Assembly (NCBI GenBank): GCA_022661535.1
Contig: JAKULF010000007.1
Span: 2,790,001 to 2,854,000 of the forward strand
DNA length: 64,000 nt
Direction of reading: 5' to 3'
From: Eutypa lata
Lineage: Eukaryota; Ascomycota; Sordariomycetes; Xylariales; Diatrypaceae
Part shown: positions 24,813 through 35,161 of the stretch, in pieces
Layout of the letters: each line of letters starts with the position of its first letter
Numbering within the stretch: position 1 is the stretch's first letter
The notes under the pieces: generated by a model
Databases searched by the model: none
Told to the model about the DNA's origin: nothing
What the model saw: only the letters and a program-made list of their open reading frames with translations
Program-made: the position numbers and the translations under genes

Positions 24813-24880
24813 CTGTAAGTAGGTCTGTAAGTAAGTGTAGGTTAGCTAGTTACCTTACCTTTTCGGCCCTTATCGATAAG

Positions 24881-25417
24881 ATTATCTAGATTAGATGTCG
24901 ACGCCACCACCGCCACGAACTAACGCGTACGCCACAGATCTACGCATTGATCAGCTTTTCGCGGGCCATGTAATAGTGCTCAACGACGACCGAATAAAAA
25001 ACCTAATAATTAATGCCAAAAGGTAAAATGTACAATGCATTAATAGCTAAAAAAAAGTGCAATTGAAAAGGACCTAAAGCGGTTGTACAGCGACGTCGAG
25101 AATGCAAAAGTCTGGGGTAAGATCCGGCACTTTAATTGGTTGAAAAGTTATGGAGCAACTAATAAAATATAGTGAAAGTAGATAGGTCCAAAAATTTACA
25201 TAGAAGACTTATGTATCTAGCTAGCTACCTAGTGATTTTATACATAGCCATGATCCATAGAGCATACCTTCAAAACAGGATTTATAAGGTCTTACAGTCT
25301 AGATCGTTCCGTACTCGGAGTCGCCGAACCCTGCTAGCAAACATAAGCACGGTGTCGCGTGTCCAGGGGGTTTCATGCGTAAAAAACCAACCAGATCAGC
25401 AAGTCGGGGGAGGAACC
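24881..25417. other. intergenic
   Basis: AT-rich DNA between the repeat cassette and the FAD dehydrogenase 3' end; no feature supported. Confidence 0.5.
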
Positions 25418-27133
25418 TCAAACCTTCGTAGCCCCTAGGACTTCCTCCGCCATAGCAATACCGGCCGCCCGCCCCGAGAAGATACACCCGCCGAGGAACG
25501 TGCCCTCGAGCGAGTTGTACCCGTGGACGCCGCCGCCGCCGAAGCCGGCCGCCTCGCCCGCGGCGTAGAGGCCCGGGAACGGCTCGCCGTCGGGCCGGAT
25601 GGCGTTGCTCTGCAGGTTGGTCTCGATGCCGCCGAGCGTCTTGCGGGTCAGCAGGTTCATGCGGACGGCGATCAGCGGGCCGTAGCCCGGGTCGAGCAGG
25701 CGGTGGGGCGGGGCCACGCGCCCGATCTTGTCGGGCCAGTAGTTGCGCGCGTTGTGGATCAGCATGGCCTGCGCATCCTTGGAGTACTTGTTGACGAACT
25801 GGCTGTCGCGGGTCTCGACCACCTCCCGGACCTGCGCGAGCTCGAGCGCGGGGCCCCCCGACGCCCTCGCCAGCTCGTTCATGCCCGCCACCAGGTCCTC
25901 CAGGTTGTCGCGCACCACGAAGTCCTCGCCGTGCTTCTGGAAGTTCTGCACGGGGACCGTCCCGCTCCGCCCGAACACCCGCGTCGTCAGCAGCTGCCAG
26001 ATGCTCTTGTTCGTCAGGTCCGGGTTCTGCTCCGACCCCGACAGCGCGAACTCCCGCGCGATGATGGACTTCGTCAGGATGAACCACGTGTAATCGTACC
26101 CCGTGCTGCAGATGTACTTGAGCGTTGCCAGGGTATCGGACCCTGGGTACAGGAACGGCGGCAGTCGCTTGCCCGTAGCGTCCAGCCAGAGCGAAGACGG
26201 AGCCGGCAAGACCCGGATGCCGTGCTTAGGCCAGATGGGGTTCCAGTTCGCGAGACCCTCGGTGTAATGCCACATGCGATCCCGATTCACCACATTTGCA
26301 CCTGCCTGCTCGGAGATTCCAATCATGCGACCGTCCACGTGAGCCGGGACACCAATCACGAACTTCTCCGGGACCTTCGGGCCCAGACGATCGATAGGCC
26401 AAGCCGCCCGCACGGCTTCGACGTTTCCACCGATGCCACCGGAGGAAACGAGCACGGACGATCCGTAGATCTCGAAGTCGCCGACGACATTCCGCGAGGT
26501 CTTGACGCCCCTCTCGGAGTCATCGTCCTCAAGCACCTTACCCCTAACACCCGTCGCCCTACCAGTCTTCTCATCGACGATCAGCTCATCAACGCGATGT
26601 CGAAACCTAAACTCGACGATCCCCTGCTCCGCGGCCTTCTTAACGGGGTCGGCGAAGGAGCGCACGACCTGCGGGCCCGTGCCCCACGTGAGGTGGAACC
26701 GCGGGACGGAATTCCCATGGCCGTCGGCCCTGCCGTCGCCGCGCTCGGCCCACCCCACATTCGCCATGAACGTGATGCCGCGGGCCTTGACGTAGTCCTC
26801 CATCTCGTCGGCGGCGAAGTCGACGAAAGCATCGGCCCATTGCCGGGGCCAGTGGTCCTCGCGCTCGCGGTCGAAGCGCGCGGAGCCCTGCCAGTCGCGG
26901 CGCGCCAGCTCGCGCGAGTCCTGGATGCCGCAGCGGCGCTGCTCCGCCGAATTGACGCAGAAGATGCCGCCCAGCGACCAGAACGCCTGTCCGCCGAGAT
27001 TCCCCGCGTTCTCCTGGTCTACGATGACCGTGCGCACGCCGCGCTGCGTCAGCTCGTACGCGGCGACGAGGCCGGCCAGGCCGCCGCCTACGATGATGAC
27101 TGGCTCGTTGGTGGTTGGCTTCTTGGCGGACAT
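25418..27133 (-). CDS. FAD-binding dehydrogenase (fumarate reductase/KsdD-like flavoprotein)
   Basis: An intronless 571-residue flavoprotein of the FAD_binding_2 family. The dinucleotide-binding motif GGGLAG at 16-21 follows a beta strand (VIIVG), and an acidic residue ends the next strand (TVIVDQE). GGQAFWSLGG and a late FAD-contact region (GLYAAGEAAGFGGGG near 525-540, then LGGCIFSGRAAG) complete the fold. These features match a bacterial and fungal group annotated as FAD-dependent oxidoreductases acting on steroid- or fumarate-like substrates; the actual substrate is unknown. No targeting peptide is evident, so it is probably cytosolic. Extreme GC bias keeps a 548-codon antisense frame open, which I treat as a shadow. 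The spacer downstream is the minisatellite cassette. Confidence 0.85.
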   Translation of the reverse strand: MSAKKPTTNEPVIIVGGGLAGLVAAYELTQRGVRTVIVDQENAGNLGGQAFWSLGGIFCVNSAEQRRCGIQDSRELARRDWQGSARFDREREDHWPRQWADAFVDFAADEMEDYVKARGITFMANVGWAERGDGRADGHGNSVPRFHLTWGTGPQVVRSFADPVKKAAEQGIVEFRFRHRVDELIVDEKTGRATGVRGKVLEDDDSERGVKTSRNVVGDFEIYGSSVLVSSGGIGGNVEAVRAAWPIDRLGPKVPEKFVIGVPAHVDGRMIGISEQAGANVVNRDRMWHYTEGLANWNPIWPKHGIRVLPAPSSLWLDATGKRLPPFLYPGSDTLATLKYICSTGYDYTWFILTKSIIAREFALSGSEQNPDLTNKSIWQLLTTRVFGRSGTVPVQNFQKHGEDFVVRDNLEDLVAGMNELARASGGPALELAQVREVVETRDSQFVNKYSKDAQAMLIHNARNYWPDKIGRVAPPHRLLDPGYGPLIAVRMNLLTRKTLGGIETNLQSNAIRPDGEPFPGLYAAGEAAGFGGGGVHGYNSLEGTFLGGCIFSGRAAGIAMAEEVLGATKV

Positions 27134-28431
27134 CGTAGTGAGAGTGGTGATGTGTATATGTGTAGATAGATGTCCGGTGGATAGTTTGATGTGGAACGGC
27201 TTAGCTAGGCAGACCAGCTAGATAGTTTGCTAGTATCTAGGTGGAATTGTGCCTCCTTACTTCGCACTTCGTTGTTTATTATAATTGTGGTGCAACCTTC
27301 GTGGCGGGATAGCCGGAGTCGAAGTGGGCCGTTCGGGCATCCCCTGTATTTATACACCGTATGAAAGTAGTTATGATTAAGTCAATTAATACATGTAGGG
27401 TCCTACAAACATTCACAAAGAGGTTTTATCATAAGGTATTCTAGGGTAACTATGGAAGTTTTCATGTTAATAAAGCCCCATCCCGGAACAAATACCTAAA
27501 TAAAACGGCCTTTTCAATCGGAGATTCTAAGAAGGCGCAGCGTCAAGCTTCTCCGCAACCCATAATTTATAGTGCCTCGGCTCGCCCCAGATCTTATGAT
27601 GCCGCCTAGCTGCCCACTATCGGGGTGGAACTAGCGCTATCCAAGCAGCCAAGCTAACTAGAATAGAAACCTAAAGCGGCCCTTAGGGCCGAGATTCGCA
27701 ACGATCTTCAATAGACGCAAACCAACGAGTCCATGATCGTACGGTCAAATCGTAAGGCTTGAATTGAGGGATCAAGTGTAGATAAAGAGGATGCTCAGAT
27801 ATTTTCACTATCAACTATGTTGATGTACTACTAAAACTTATGTACTGCTTTTATGAGTGTAGTGATAAGACCTTGGTAAATAAATAGAGCTAAGTTAACT
27901 TCTGAAATTAGGTAACATTTCCTCCCTTTAGCATTTAATCAGTCTGCCGTGACAAACCCAAGGTTCGGATAGGCCCATGGAATAACGCTTTTAAATAATG
28001 ATACTTTATATACATAGAGCTACTACTCCGTATAAGCACAGATTCAGATGCGTTTCAGGTAACAATAGCTACGTAGCTAGGGGATCAATGGCTTGGATAT
28101 CGAAAGTTGTTTATCTCCTGGATTACTATCGACAATTACCTTAAACCTGAAACTTATTAATGCCCCGACTATACCCTCCTTTTTGATGCCAGTATCACAC
28201 CGGCTTTACCGGTAGCTATGTAGCTAACAAGAGGGCAGGTATTGAGCAAATGCTGCTAAATCCGGACGAATAAATGTTGTCATGATAATGACTATTAACG
28301 TGCCAATGGGCAATTACATATATCTGTAATAATGTATTACCTCCTACTCGACACACTTTTTTTTTTGGTTTGTTTATAGTACCACTAAAATATACGATGA
28401 GTCTAGAAATGGCCGTCTATGACGAGACCTT
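27134..28431. other. intergenic
   Basis: About 1.3 kb of AT-rich sequence upstream of the FAD dehydrogenase and downstream of ECT1; no coding frame or repeat of note. Confidence 0.5.
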
Positions 28432-29943
28432 CTAATTACGAATCTTTTCCTCCCGGGCGCGCTGCTCTTCTTCTAATATCTCTCTTTCCCTAGCAGCGGC
28501 TTCGACCCCGGCCTTCACCCCCTTCTTCCTCTGCCGGGCCTCGTACATGTCGCGACTCTTCATGATGCGCTGCACGATGGTGCCGGCGTTGACCTCCTCA
28601 TAGTCGTGATGCGGGACCTCCTGGAAGATGCCCATGGCTTTCGGCGCCGTGTACGGGTCAGACTCGAGGGGGATGAACGACGTTGGCCCGTGGTATACGG
28701 CGTCGGGGGTCCCCCAGGGCAGAGAAGTGAGGTACGACTTGGTCGGGACAAAGGGTGCACCGAATACCACCGCGTGTATGTACTGTGAAAAAAAAAAGAT
28801 CGAGATTAGAAATGATCAACATAAATCACGTCTGATAAGATAAACCTTACCCGGCACTGCAAGACGCAGAGTCCCCTCTCGTAAATGTTCATGATGGGAT
28901 AGTTGACACCCTTCCAACGGTTTATGACTTGGTCATCGTGGACACCAGCCACCACGAAAACGGGACCGTAGTCATCACCTTTCCCGCTACGCTCGTCGAC
29001 ATTCTGTTGATCGTACCATCCTTGCTCTCTTGCTAGCTTCTCTTCGGTTTTAGCTACCTGTCGAAGAAACTCGATATGGCCACTCGAGAACAGATCGAAG
29101 CCTCCATCGACATAAACGACACGTTGGCCGGGTTTCGGCCCCTTCCCCTTCAGGAGAGGACGGAAAGACCCAGCCTCATCTCTCGCGGCGGCCGCCTTGA
29201 CCTCTGCCGCAGCAACTTCCGATGCGGACCAGAACCAGACGTCGGCACCGGGGTTCTTGCCAGACTCATCAGTGGCATACAGACGGAGACGCTCAGTCAT
29301 GTCGGTACCCCTGGCCAGCCTCTCTGTGGCGGTGCCCTCGCCCTCGTCGCCGGCCAGAGTCTTTTCCAGAGACTTGATGAAGTGGGTGCGGGTGCAGAGC
29401 AGCATGCGACCGACGAGGTCAGTGGTGGAGATGCTAGGCGTGCGCTTGACGACCTTGAAGCGACCCGCCGCCTTGACGAACCGGTAGCAGTCCTCACCAC
29501 TACTGTCCGACGTGATATCGTCGCCGTGCACGACGTACTTGCAGCCGAAGTGGCTGATGAACGACAGCTGCGTGACGTAGGGCGCGTACGAGACCGAACG
29601 AGTGACCCAGCGGCAAGCGTCCACGGCTGCGATGCTTTTATTGAGTGGTGTTATGTCAGCAGATTGCTCCCTTAGAAATAAAAGGGGGTATGTAGCTTCG
29701 GATCTGCGCTCCTCATCATCATCCTTACCGCTCCTGCAGGTTCATGACCGTCGGTCCCTTATTATCCAATATCGACTCGTCCGAATGGATCCCTACGTAG
29801 AGCTCATCCCCAAGCTGTCGTGCCTGTAGCATGGCACCCGCGTGGCCGTGGTGAAAGAAGTCCCAGCAGCCATCAACCCAGATGCGACCTTCAAGGATCT
29901 CTGGGGCGGCAGGCCCCGAGAGAACCTCTTCTTCGGAGCTCAT
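28432..29943 (-). CDS. ECT1: ethanolamine-phosphate cytidylyltransferase
   Basis: Makes CDP-ethanolamine from CTP and phosphoethanolamine in the Kennedy pathway to phosphatidylethanolamine. Exons 29943-29729, 29634-28851 and 28782-28432 give 449 residues. I start at the true ATG of MSSEEEV; the frame is open a little further upstream only through a GTG. Domain 1 has the nucleotidyl-transferase HxGH motif (CWDFFHHGHAG, His31-His34) and an RTPSISTTDLVGRM signature. Domain 2 begins VVYVDGGFDLFSSGH, where the first histidine of HxGH is replaced by serine, so domain 2 is probably not catalytic. It continues with GVHDDQVINRWKG and NIYERGLCVLQCR. The C terminus is a charged helix rich in E and R. 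Confidence 0.92.
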
Positions 29944-30670
29944 ATTTGGCACCTACGGAGTATGCAGTCGCCTTCCTTCCTTCGAGATGGTTAAAAACAG
30001 TAGATAAATAATATGTTGCCGAACTCAACTCGTCTGGTCCTAGGTTTATCGGTGCGATGTTGATAGTTGAGTTAATTACACTGTTATTATTTTTATGTTC
30101 ATATGCCAATTATCCTATAAGTACAGTGCTTGACTAGCATTGAATACATTGGTTCCTATAGCAGCACCCCACTAAAGGGCCTAGTTTGTGGTGCACCTCA
30201 CACTGTAAGACAACCCCTCATTGAATACCGTACTTAGCCTGAACAACTTAAAAGACTTGTAAAACAAGATATATGATGGGGATCAAGTACTAGTTATATT
30301 TTTGAACACAATCATGTTCCGTTTTATAAAATAACTATTAATACTTGAAAGTATTCTGAACAAACGGAGAAGAAAGGCGGTGACTTGAATTGCGATGAAA
30401 TCTTCGGTATCGGTATGGCTATCGCGGGGGATGAAATGGGCAGCTCCGAGTTAGAGCTCTAGTGAATTACCTACCCCACTATGGATAGATACTGTAGGTA
30501 ACCCCTCCAACGCCGTCACTCGTGTAACTTGAGCTATCTATCTATCTATCTTACGATCAATGCCTCGAACCACGACAATTACATATAGATAGGATGAGAA
30601 CTTACCTTAACCCTAAGCCAAACTACATAAAAGAAACCGATCATTACTAGATAAGTATATAACATAAAAC
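29944..30670. other. divergent promoter region
   Basis: Shared upstream DNA of ECT1 (minus) and the PhyH gene (plus), with a short CTAT repeat near 30535-30550. No coding feature. Confidence 0.5.
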
Positions 30671-31690
30671 ATGTCTTCAGAAACAGCTCCATCCCACGGG
30701 GGCATCACCCCCGAGCAGCTCGAACAGTTCCATCGGGACGGGTATCTCATCATCCCGAACGCGCTGCCACCAACGACAGTGCAGGCGCTTCTCGACGAGA
30801 CACACTCACTCCTGGACTCCTTCTCGCTAGCAGACCACCCCATGACGCGATTCAGCACGGGGGAGAAGTCCGAGCACGTCGGGGACGACTACTTCCTCTC
30901 ATCGGGGGACAAGATCCGGTTCTTCTTCGAAGAAGACGCCTTCGACGCGTCGACAGGGGAACTCACGAAGCCCAAAGCCCGCGCCATCAACAAGATCGGG
31001 CACTACCTGCACGGCCTATCGGGGCCCTTCGCCTCGCTGCTCGACCCGGCCCTGAACCCGGACCTAGCGGGGGCGGGTACGACGGGGGGCAGCGTGGCCG
31101 CCGGCCGCAAGGAGAGCCACCCGGCGGCCGTCGCGCGCGCCGTCGGGTTCCGCGACCCCCGCGTCCTCCAGAGCATGGTCATCTGCAAGCAGCCGGAGAT
31201 CGGGGGTGCCGTGCCGCCCCACCAGGACAGCACGTTCTTGTACACGGACCCGCCGAGCGCCGTGGGGTTCTGGTACGCGCTCGAAGACGCCACCGCCGAG
31301 AATGGTTGTCTCAGCTTCCTGCCGGGGAGCCATAGGTGGGCGCCTGTGCGGCAGCGCTTCGTGCGCCTGCCGGAGGGTAGCGGCACCGGGTTCGCGGACA
31401 ATGATGGTCCGAAGTTTCCTCCGGGCGATGATGTGTACGGGGAGAAATTCGCGGAGGGTGGGCAGGGCGAAGCTGGGGAGTACAAGATGGGCGAGGTTAA
31501 GGCTGGATCGCTAGTCCTCATACACGGGAACTTGCTGCACAAGAGCGAGAAGAATACGAGTGATAAGGGTCGCATCATCTACACGTTCCATGTTATTGAA
31601 GGCGAGGGAACTCGATACGACGAGCGCAATTGGTTGCAGCCACCGAAGGAGGGTTTCACGAAACTATACCGTGAGGAGGGGATACATTGA
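30671..31690 (+). CDS. phytanoyl-CoA dioxygenase (PhyH) family protein
   Basis: An intronless 339-residue Fe(II)/2-oxoglutarate-dependent oxygenase. The N terminus (QLEQFHRDGYLIIPNAL) is the family's typical opening. Iron ligands are visible as H184-x-D186 in PPHQDSTF and H290 in GNLLHKSE, with R301 positioned to bind 2-oxoglutarate. SFLPGSHRW near 215-223 is the conserved strand between them. Between about 128 and 155 there is a glycine-rich insertion. No peroxisomal SKL-type tail is present (it ends EEGIH), so a cytosolic role is likely and true phytanoyl-CoA activity is not implied. Related fungal enzymes act on lipids, alkaloids or unknown substrates. Confidence 0.88.
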   Translation: MSSETAPSHGGITPEQLEQFHRDGYLIIPNALPPTTVQALLDETHSLLDSFSLADHPMTRFSTGEKSEHVGDDYFLSSGDKIRFFFEEDAFDASTGELTKPKARAINKIGHYLHGLSGPFASLLDPALNPDLAGAGTTGGSVAAGRKESHPAAVARAVGFRDPRVLQSMVICKQPEIGGAVPPHQDSTFLYTDPPSAVGFWYALEDATAENGCLSFLPGSHRWAPVRQRFVRLPEGSGTGFADNDGPKFPPGDDVYGEKFAEGGQGEAGEYKMGEVKAGSLVLIHGNLLHKSEKNTSDKGRIIYTFHVIEGEGTRYDERNWLQPPKEGFTKLYREEGIH

Positions 31691-33107
31691 ACCACTAAGA
31701 GAGCGGAGGTTGAGTGTCCGCGCCCGAATCCTTTTGTGTGTGAACTTGTCTTCAAGTCGGTGTAGGGCCATGTGCTGAGATGGGTGGCGTTGCTAAGCAC
31801 TACTGGGGAGAGCTTCTTCATCAAGAAGCGAGCGCATGAAACAATGTGCAGTGTAACATGGAGATGATTTGTGTTATTTATGCGCTTAATTAATTCTTAG
31901 CTGACAATAGCTGTTATACCTACCACTTCGAAGGGATCCAAATATCAGAATATAAGCCGTATATAGGTGTGGTGTTATTTCTTCAGGTAGTTTAACTACC
32001 AACTATGTAGTTACCGCAGCTCACACCCATTCTTTGACCGTATTAACAATCAATCGGGCTTTACTTTTGAGCTCAGTACCCCCATTAAGGCTGAATCTTT
32101 CTTTCTTGAATTAGGCGTGTAACCGAAATTTGGGGGCCACCAGCCTTACCAGCTATCGCGTTTAATACTCCCTAGTCACTCGATATGCATAGTCCTTTCT
32201 CCACCTAAAGATATATTTTTGTCTAGGATCGACAGCGCGAGCAACCCTCTCTTCTTAAGTGATCGACATATCAACTAATAAATTAGTTCGTCTGTATTCC
32301 TTCGTCCCATACTCCCTATTCATCACTATGTGTAGATTGCTGCTAGGAAGGTATATACTACTCTTATTTACGAAGTACACAAGTCCGATATTGGAAATCC
32401 TGTATATCAGAAGATAGCGTACCGTGTGATACGGCCTGAGTGCCTGACATTCTGGCGCTTGGGTAACTATTCCGAATGGGGTCGGCGTAAGATGACGCAG
32501 TGAAGGATTCTGAGACCAAGGATTCGACCCGGCAGGATTTCTGCCTGTCAACCCCATCCGTTGATGCTGCTGAACTGCCAAGGCAGCCAATTATACGTGT
32601 ATATCCGGCACATGCCGGGGCATTGTCAGGGGTTTTTCAGTCTTGGCTTCTTCAATGGGGAAGCCAAGGGTATCATCCTACGGCACGTACCACGTTACCA
32701 ATATGCGGTCGCCGTAAGGAAACGCGATGTGTATGTAGGGAGTAGTGAAAAAAAGTGCTCCGCCACAACGTCGGTTTTCCTAATCGATCGGGAAGCGTTG
32801 TCTGTCTTGCATAGGTAGTTAGTAAGATATCGGCCAGCGGGTTGTCTTGTCGAGCTTTCCCAGGCTGTTGGTTCCGCGCTTTCCCAAGATTTGCCGATGC
32901 GGCGTCATATGTACCTAACATACCATACCTAAGTTAGACCAGACCAGGCCAGGAAGCAAAGCCCTTGCGTCACTCATCAATTCATGCGCGTGAGTGTGTG
33001 CGCTGGTGGCAGATTCCTTCTATTTTCCCCGTTCCTTTTTTCCATTACACGTCCTATTATTTCAGTAGCCCCTCTATCGGCAATTCAGCTCCAAACCGTG
33101 CTAGAAG
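31691..33107. other. intergenic
   Basis: Several frames of about 80-110 codons near 32255-32921 show no family features. A short hairpin (GGCAG/CTGCC) at 32530-32550 with an adjoining GGGTCGAATCC on the minus strand resembles a tRNA B-box, but no tRNA cloverleaf can be built. Confidence 0.45.
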
Positions 33108-35161
33108 ATGCCACCACCACCGCCGTCCACCATGGCGGGGCAAGGGCCAGATTACAACGACTTCGAGATGATCACATCACCGAAGGTGCTGCTGCCGGCC
33201 CGGAGCGATGGGACCCTAGTGAGCTCGGGGCCCCAGTTCCGCGGCAGCGGCGACGCCTCGCTGCCGGAACACGTGGGAGGGGGAGGAGGGAGGCCATCTA
33301 GCTCGCAGCCGGAGCGCGTCGCGTGGAAACTAGAAGACAACCCGTCGCAAGCGACGTATAACCACAGCATACCGGCGCCGCAAAGCTCGGAAGACCGGCT
33401 GGAGTGGGAGGTCCCCGCGAAGGGGGTCGATGACGTCGAACGGAACTCACAGAAGAAGAAGAAGAAGAAGAAGAAGCGTCGGTGTGCCGGGTGTTGCGGC
33501 TTCTGCGGGCTGCCGCGGAAGTGGAAGTGGACTATCGGCGTAGTTACTACCTTGGTTTTCCTAGGAGTACTCGCCGGCGGCATCGCCGGGGGATTGATGA
33601 GTCGGACCTATTACAACAGCTCGAGTTACTACGACTCCGACGATTTCGATACAAGTAGGAATCCGGCCGAGGCGGCGAGACTCGCGGCGCTCAACTGGAC
33701 GGACGGCGCCAACGAGACGCAGCATGCCGTTTTCTACCAGATGCAGGGCGCGCTGTTCTTACAGCAGTACTACGAGGCGAACAAGTCGTGGGTTTCGCAT
33801 AACATTAGGTGAGCATAAGCCTGCGATGCCGCACTTTTCTTCTTCTTCTTCTCTTTCTTCTCTTATTCCCTAGTCCACACCATTTCCAAGAGACCATCCT
33901 TATTAGTTTCAAACTGGGCCATACCCTCGTCGGTCATGGCGTCTCTCTCTCTCTCTACCTGAGGAATATACCAAGCGGGAGCGCCAGTGCGTTCCGGTGG
34001 CAGCATCTTCACCACCGTGTTTTCTAACATCAACAAGCGCAGACTTCTGGCCCCAAAACCTCAACATACCGAGCGTAAAAGTCGGGACGCCCCTCGCGGC
34101 GGCAGCCACGCACGCGACGCGGGGCGCCGACACGGCCTTCTCGGCCGTGCTGTACTACCTGAACAGCGACAACGAGATACGAGAGCTCGTGTCCTCAGAC
34201 GAGGACAACCTGGGACAGTGGTCGTACGGGGAGGGCCACCCGTCGCGGAGCGCAGCGAACTGGACGCAACTGGCGGCGGCGCCGGACTTCTGCGATTCGA
34301 CTGACGGCTGCCGGAACGCGTTCTGCTACGCGTACCAGAACCGGGACCAGAACGTCATGTTCGCGTGCGGCGACGACTGGAGCCAGCCCACGCAGCTCGA
34401 CGGCGCGCACCCGGGGGGCGCCGTCGCGCTGGTCCCGTTCGTGTACGAGCAGAATGGTGGCAGCGATAATGCAACGTTGGTTAGTGAGATGCAGTTGTTT
34501 CACTACACGGATACGACCGTGAAGATGTTCCATATTTGGAGCAATTCCTCTTGGGACGCTGGTGAGTTAGCTGATTTTGATGAGTTCGAATTGTTCACTT
34601 TGATGCCTCTAACTACCTCCCTACATATATATATAACCGTTCCCTCCCGCCTCTCTTACACAGTACATGTTGAACGCAGACGTGTCGTTTCCGGTCGTTA
34701 CTAACCCCTCATTAACAGAAGAGAAACCGATCATCAGCACCCTCGACACCGAAGTCAACCCCTACACCACGTACGGGACGGCGTACGACAACGAGACGCC
34801 GCGGGTGGTAGCGACGCCGGCGAACGGCGACGCGGACGTGTTCGCCCTGGGGGTGACGGGCAGCTACACCCTGGATTTGAAGGGTAGCTGGTACGTGGAT
34901 GGGGCGTGGGAGCGGGACCAGTCCGTCGAGATGGTCGGCCGGTCGCGGAACTTGTCCTCCAGCAGCAGCAGCAGCAGCAGCAGCGAAGACATGGGCGGCG
35001 TCGCCCTCGACCACGCCGGGTATTTCTACGCCGCCTCCTACGATGAGTATACCATTTACCAGTACGGCTGGAGCGCGGATGATCCGTTCACGTTGACGTA
35101 TGTGGGCGATGTGAATATTTGGGAGGATTGTATCGGTGATGAGTATGATGGGTGCGTGTGA
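33108..35161 (+). CDS. single-pass membrane protein with lectin-like ectodomain
   Basis: Exons 33108-33808, 34038-34561 and 34719-35161 give 555 residues. Residues 1-115 are a disordered cytosolic tail ending in eight lysines (AAG repeat), then a cysteine-rich RRCAGCCGFCG. A membrane helix spans about 141-163 (GVVTTLVFLGVLAGGIAGG). The outside portion has many N-glycosylation sequons (NSS, NWT, NET, NKS, NAT) and repeated W/Y-containing stretches such as AVLYYLNSDNEIRELV and FCYAYQNRDQNVMFACGDDW, which resemble blades of a fucose-lectin-type propeller. An AGC repeat encodes a serine run near residue 445. I infer a plasma-membrane glycoprotein; ligand unknown. Start could instead be the better-context ATG at 33132. 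The first acceptor is AAG|C, chosen because the later CAG would break frame. Confidence 0.65.

Larger units (their letters stand above)
23817..24880. repeat. composite minisatellite/hairpin cassette bracketed by CTTATCGATAAG
   Basis: The perfect 12-bp palindrome CTTATCGATAAG occurs at 23817-23828 and 24869-24880. Between them are three related modules. Each starts with CCTA- or CGAC-rich DNA, then TTAAGTTGTTGGTC, a 39-nt hairpin, a spacer with ACCTTGAAGC, and a GTAC/AGCT-rich tail. A 10-bp minisatellite and a TAGG array follow. Reading frames stay open through it in several frames because of the repeat and are not evidence of protein. Palindrome-delimited modules with length-variable tails suggest a non-coding repetitive or mobile unit. 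Confidence 0.75.

Noticed and set aside
25523..27169. 548-codon plus-strand frame antisense to the FAD dehydrogenase
   Set aside because: Created by high GC third positions of the real gene; its translation is R/V/A/L-rich without motifs.
32500..32600. tRNA-like B-box (GGGTCGAATCC, minus strand)
   Set aside because: No matching A-box, acceptor stem or T-stem pairing could be built; only a short local hairpin exists.
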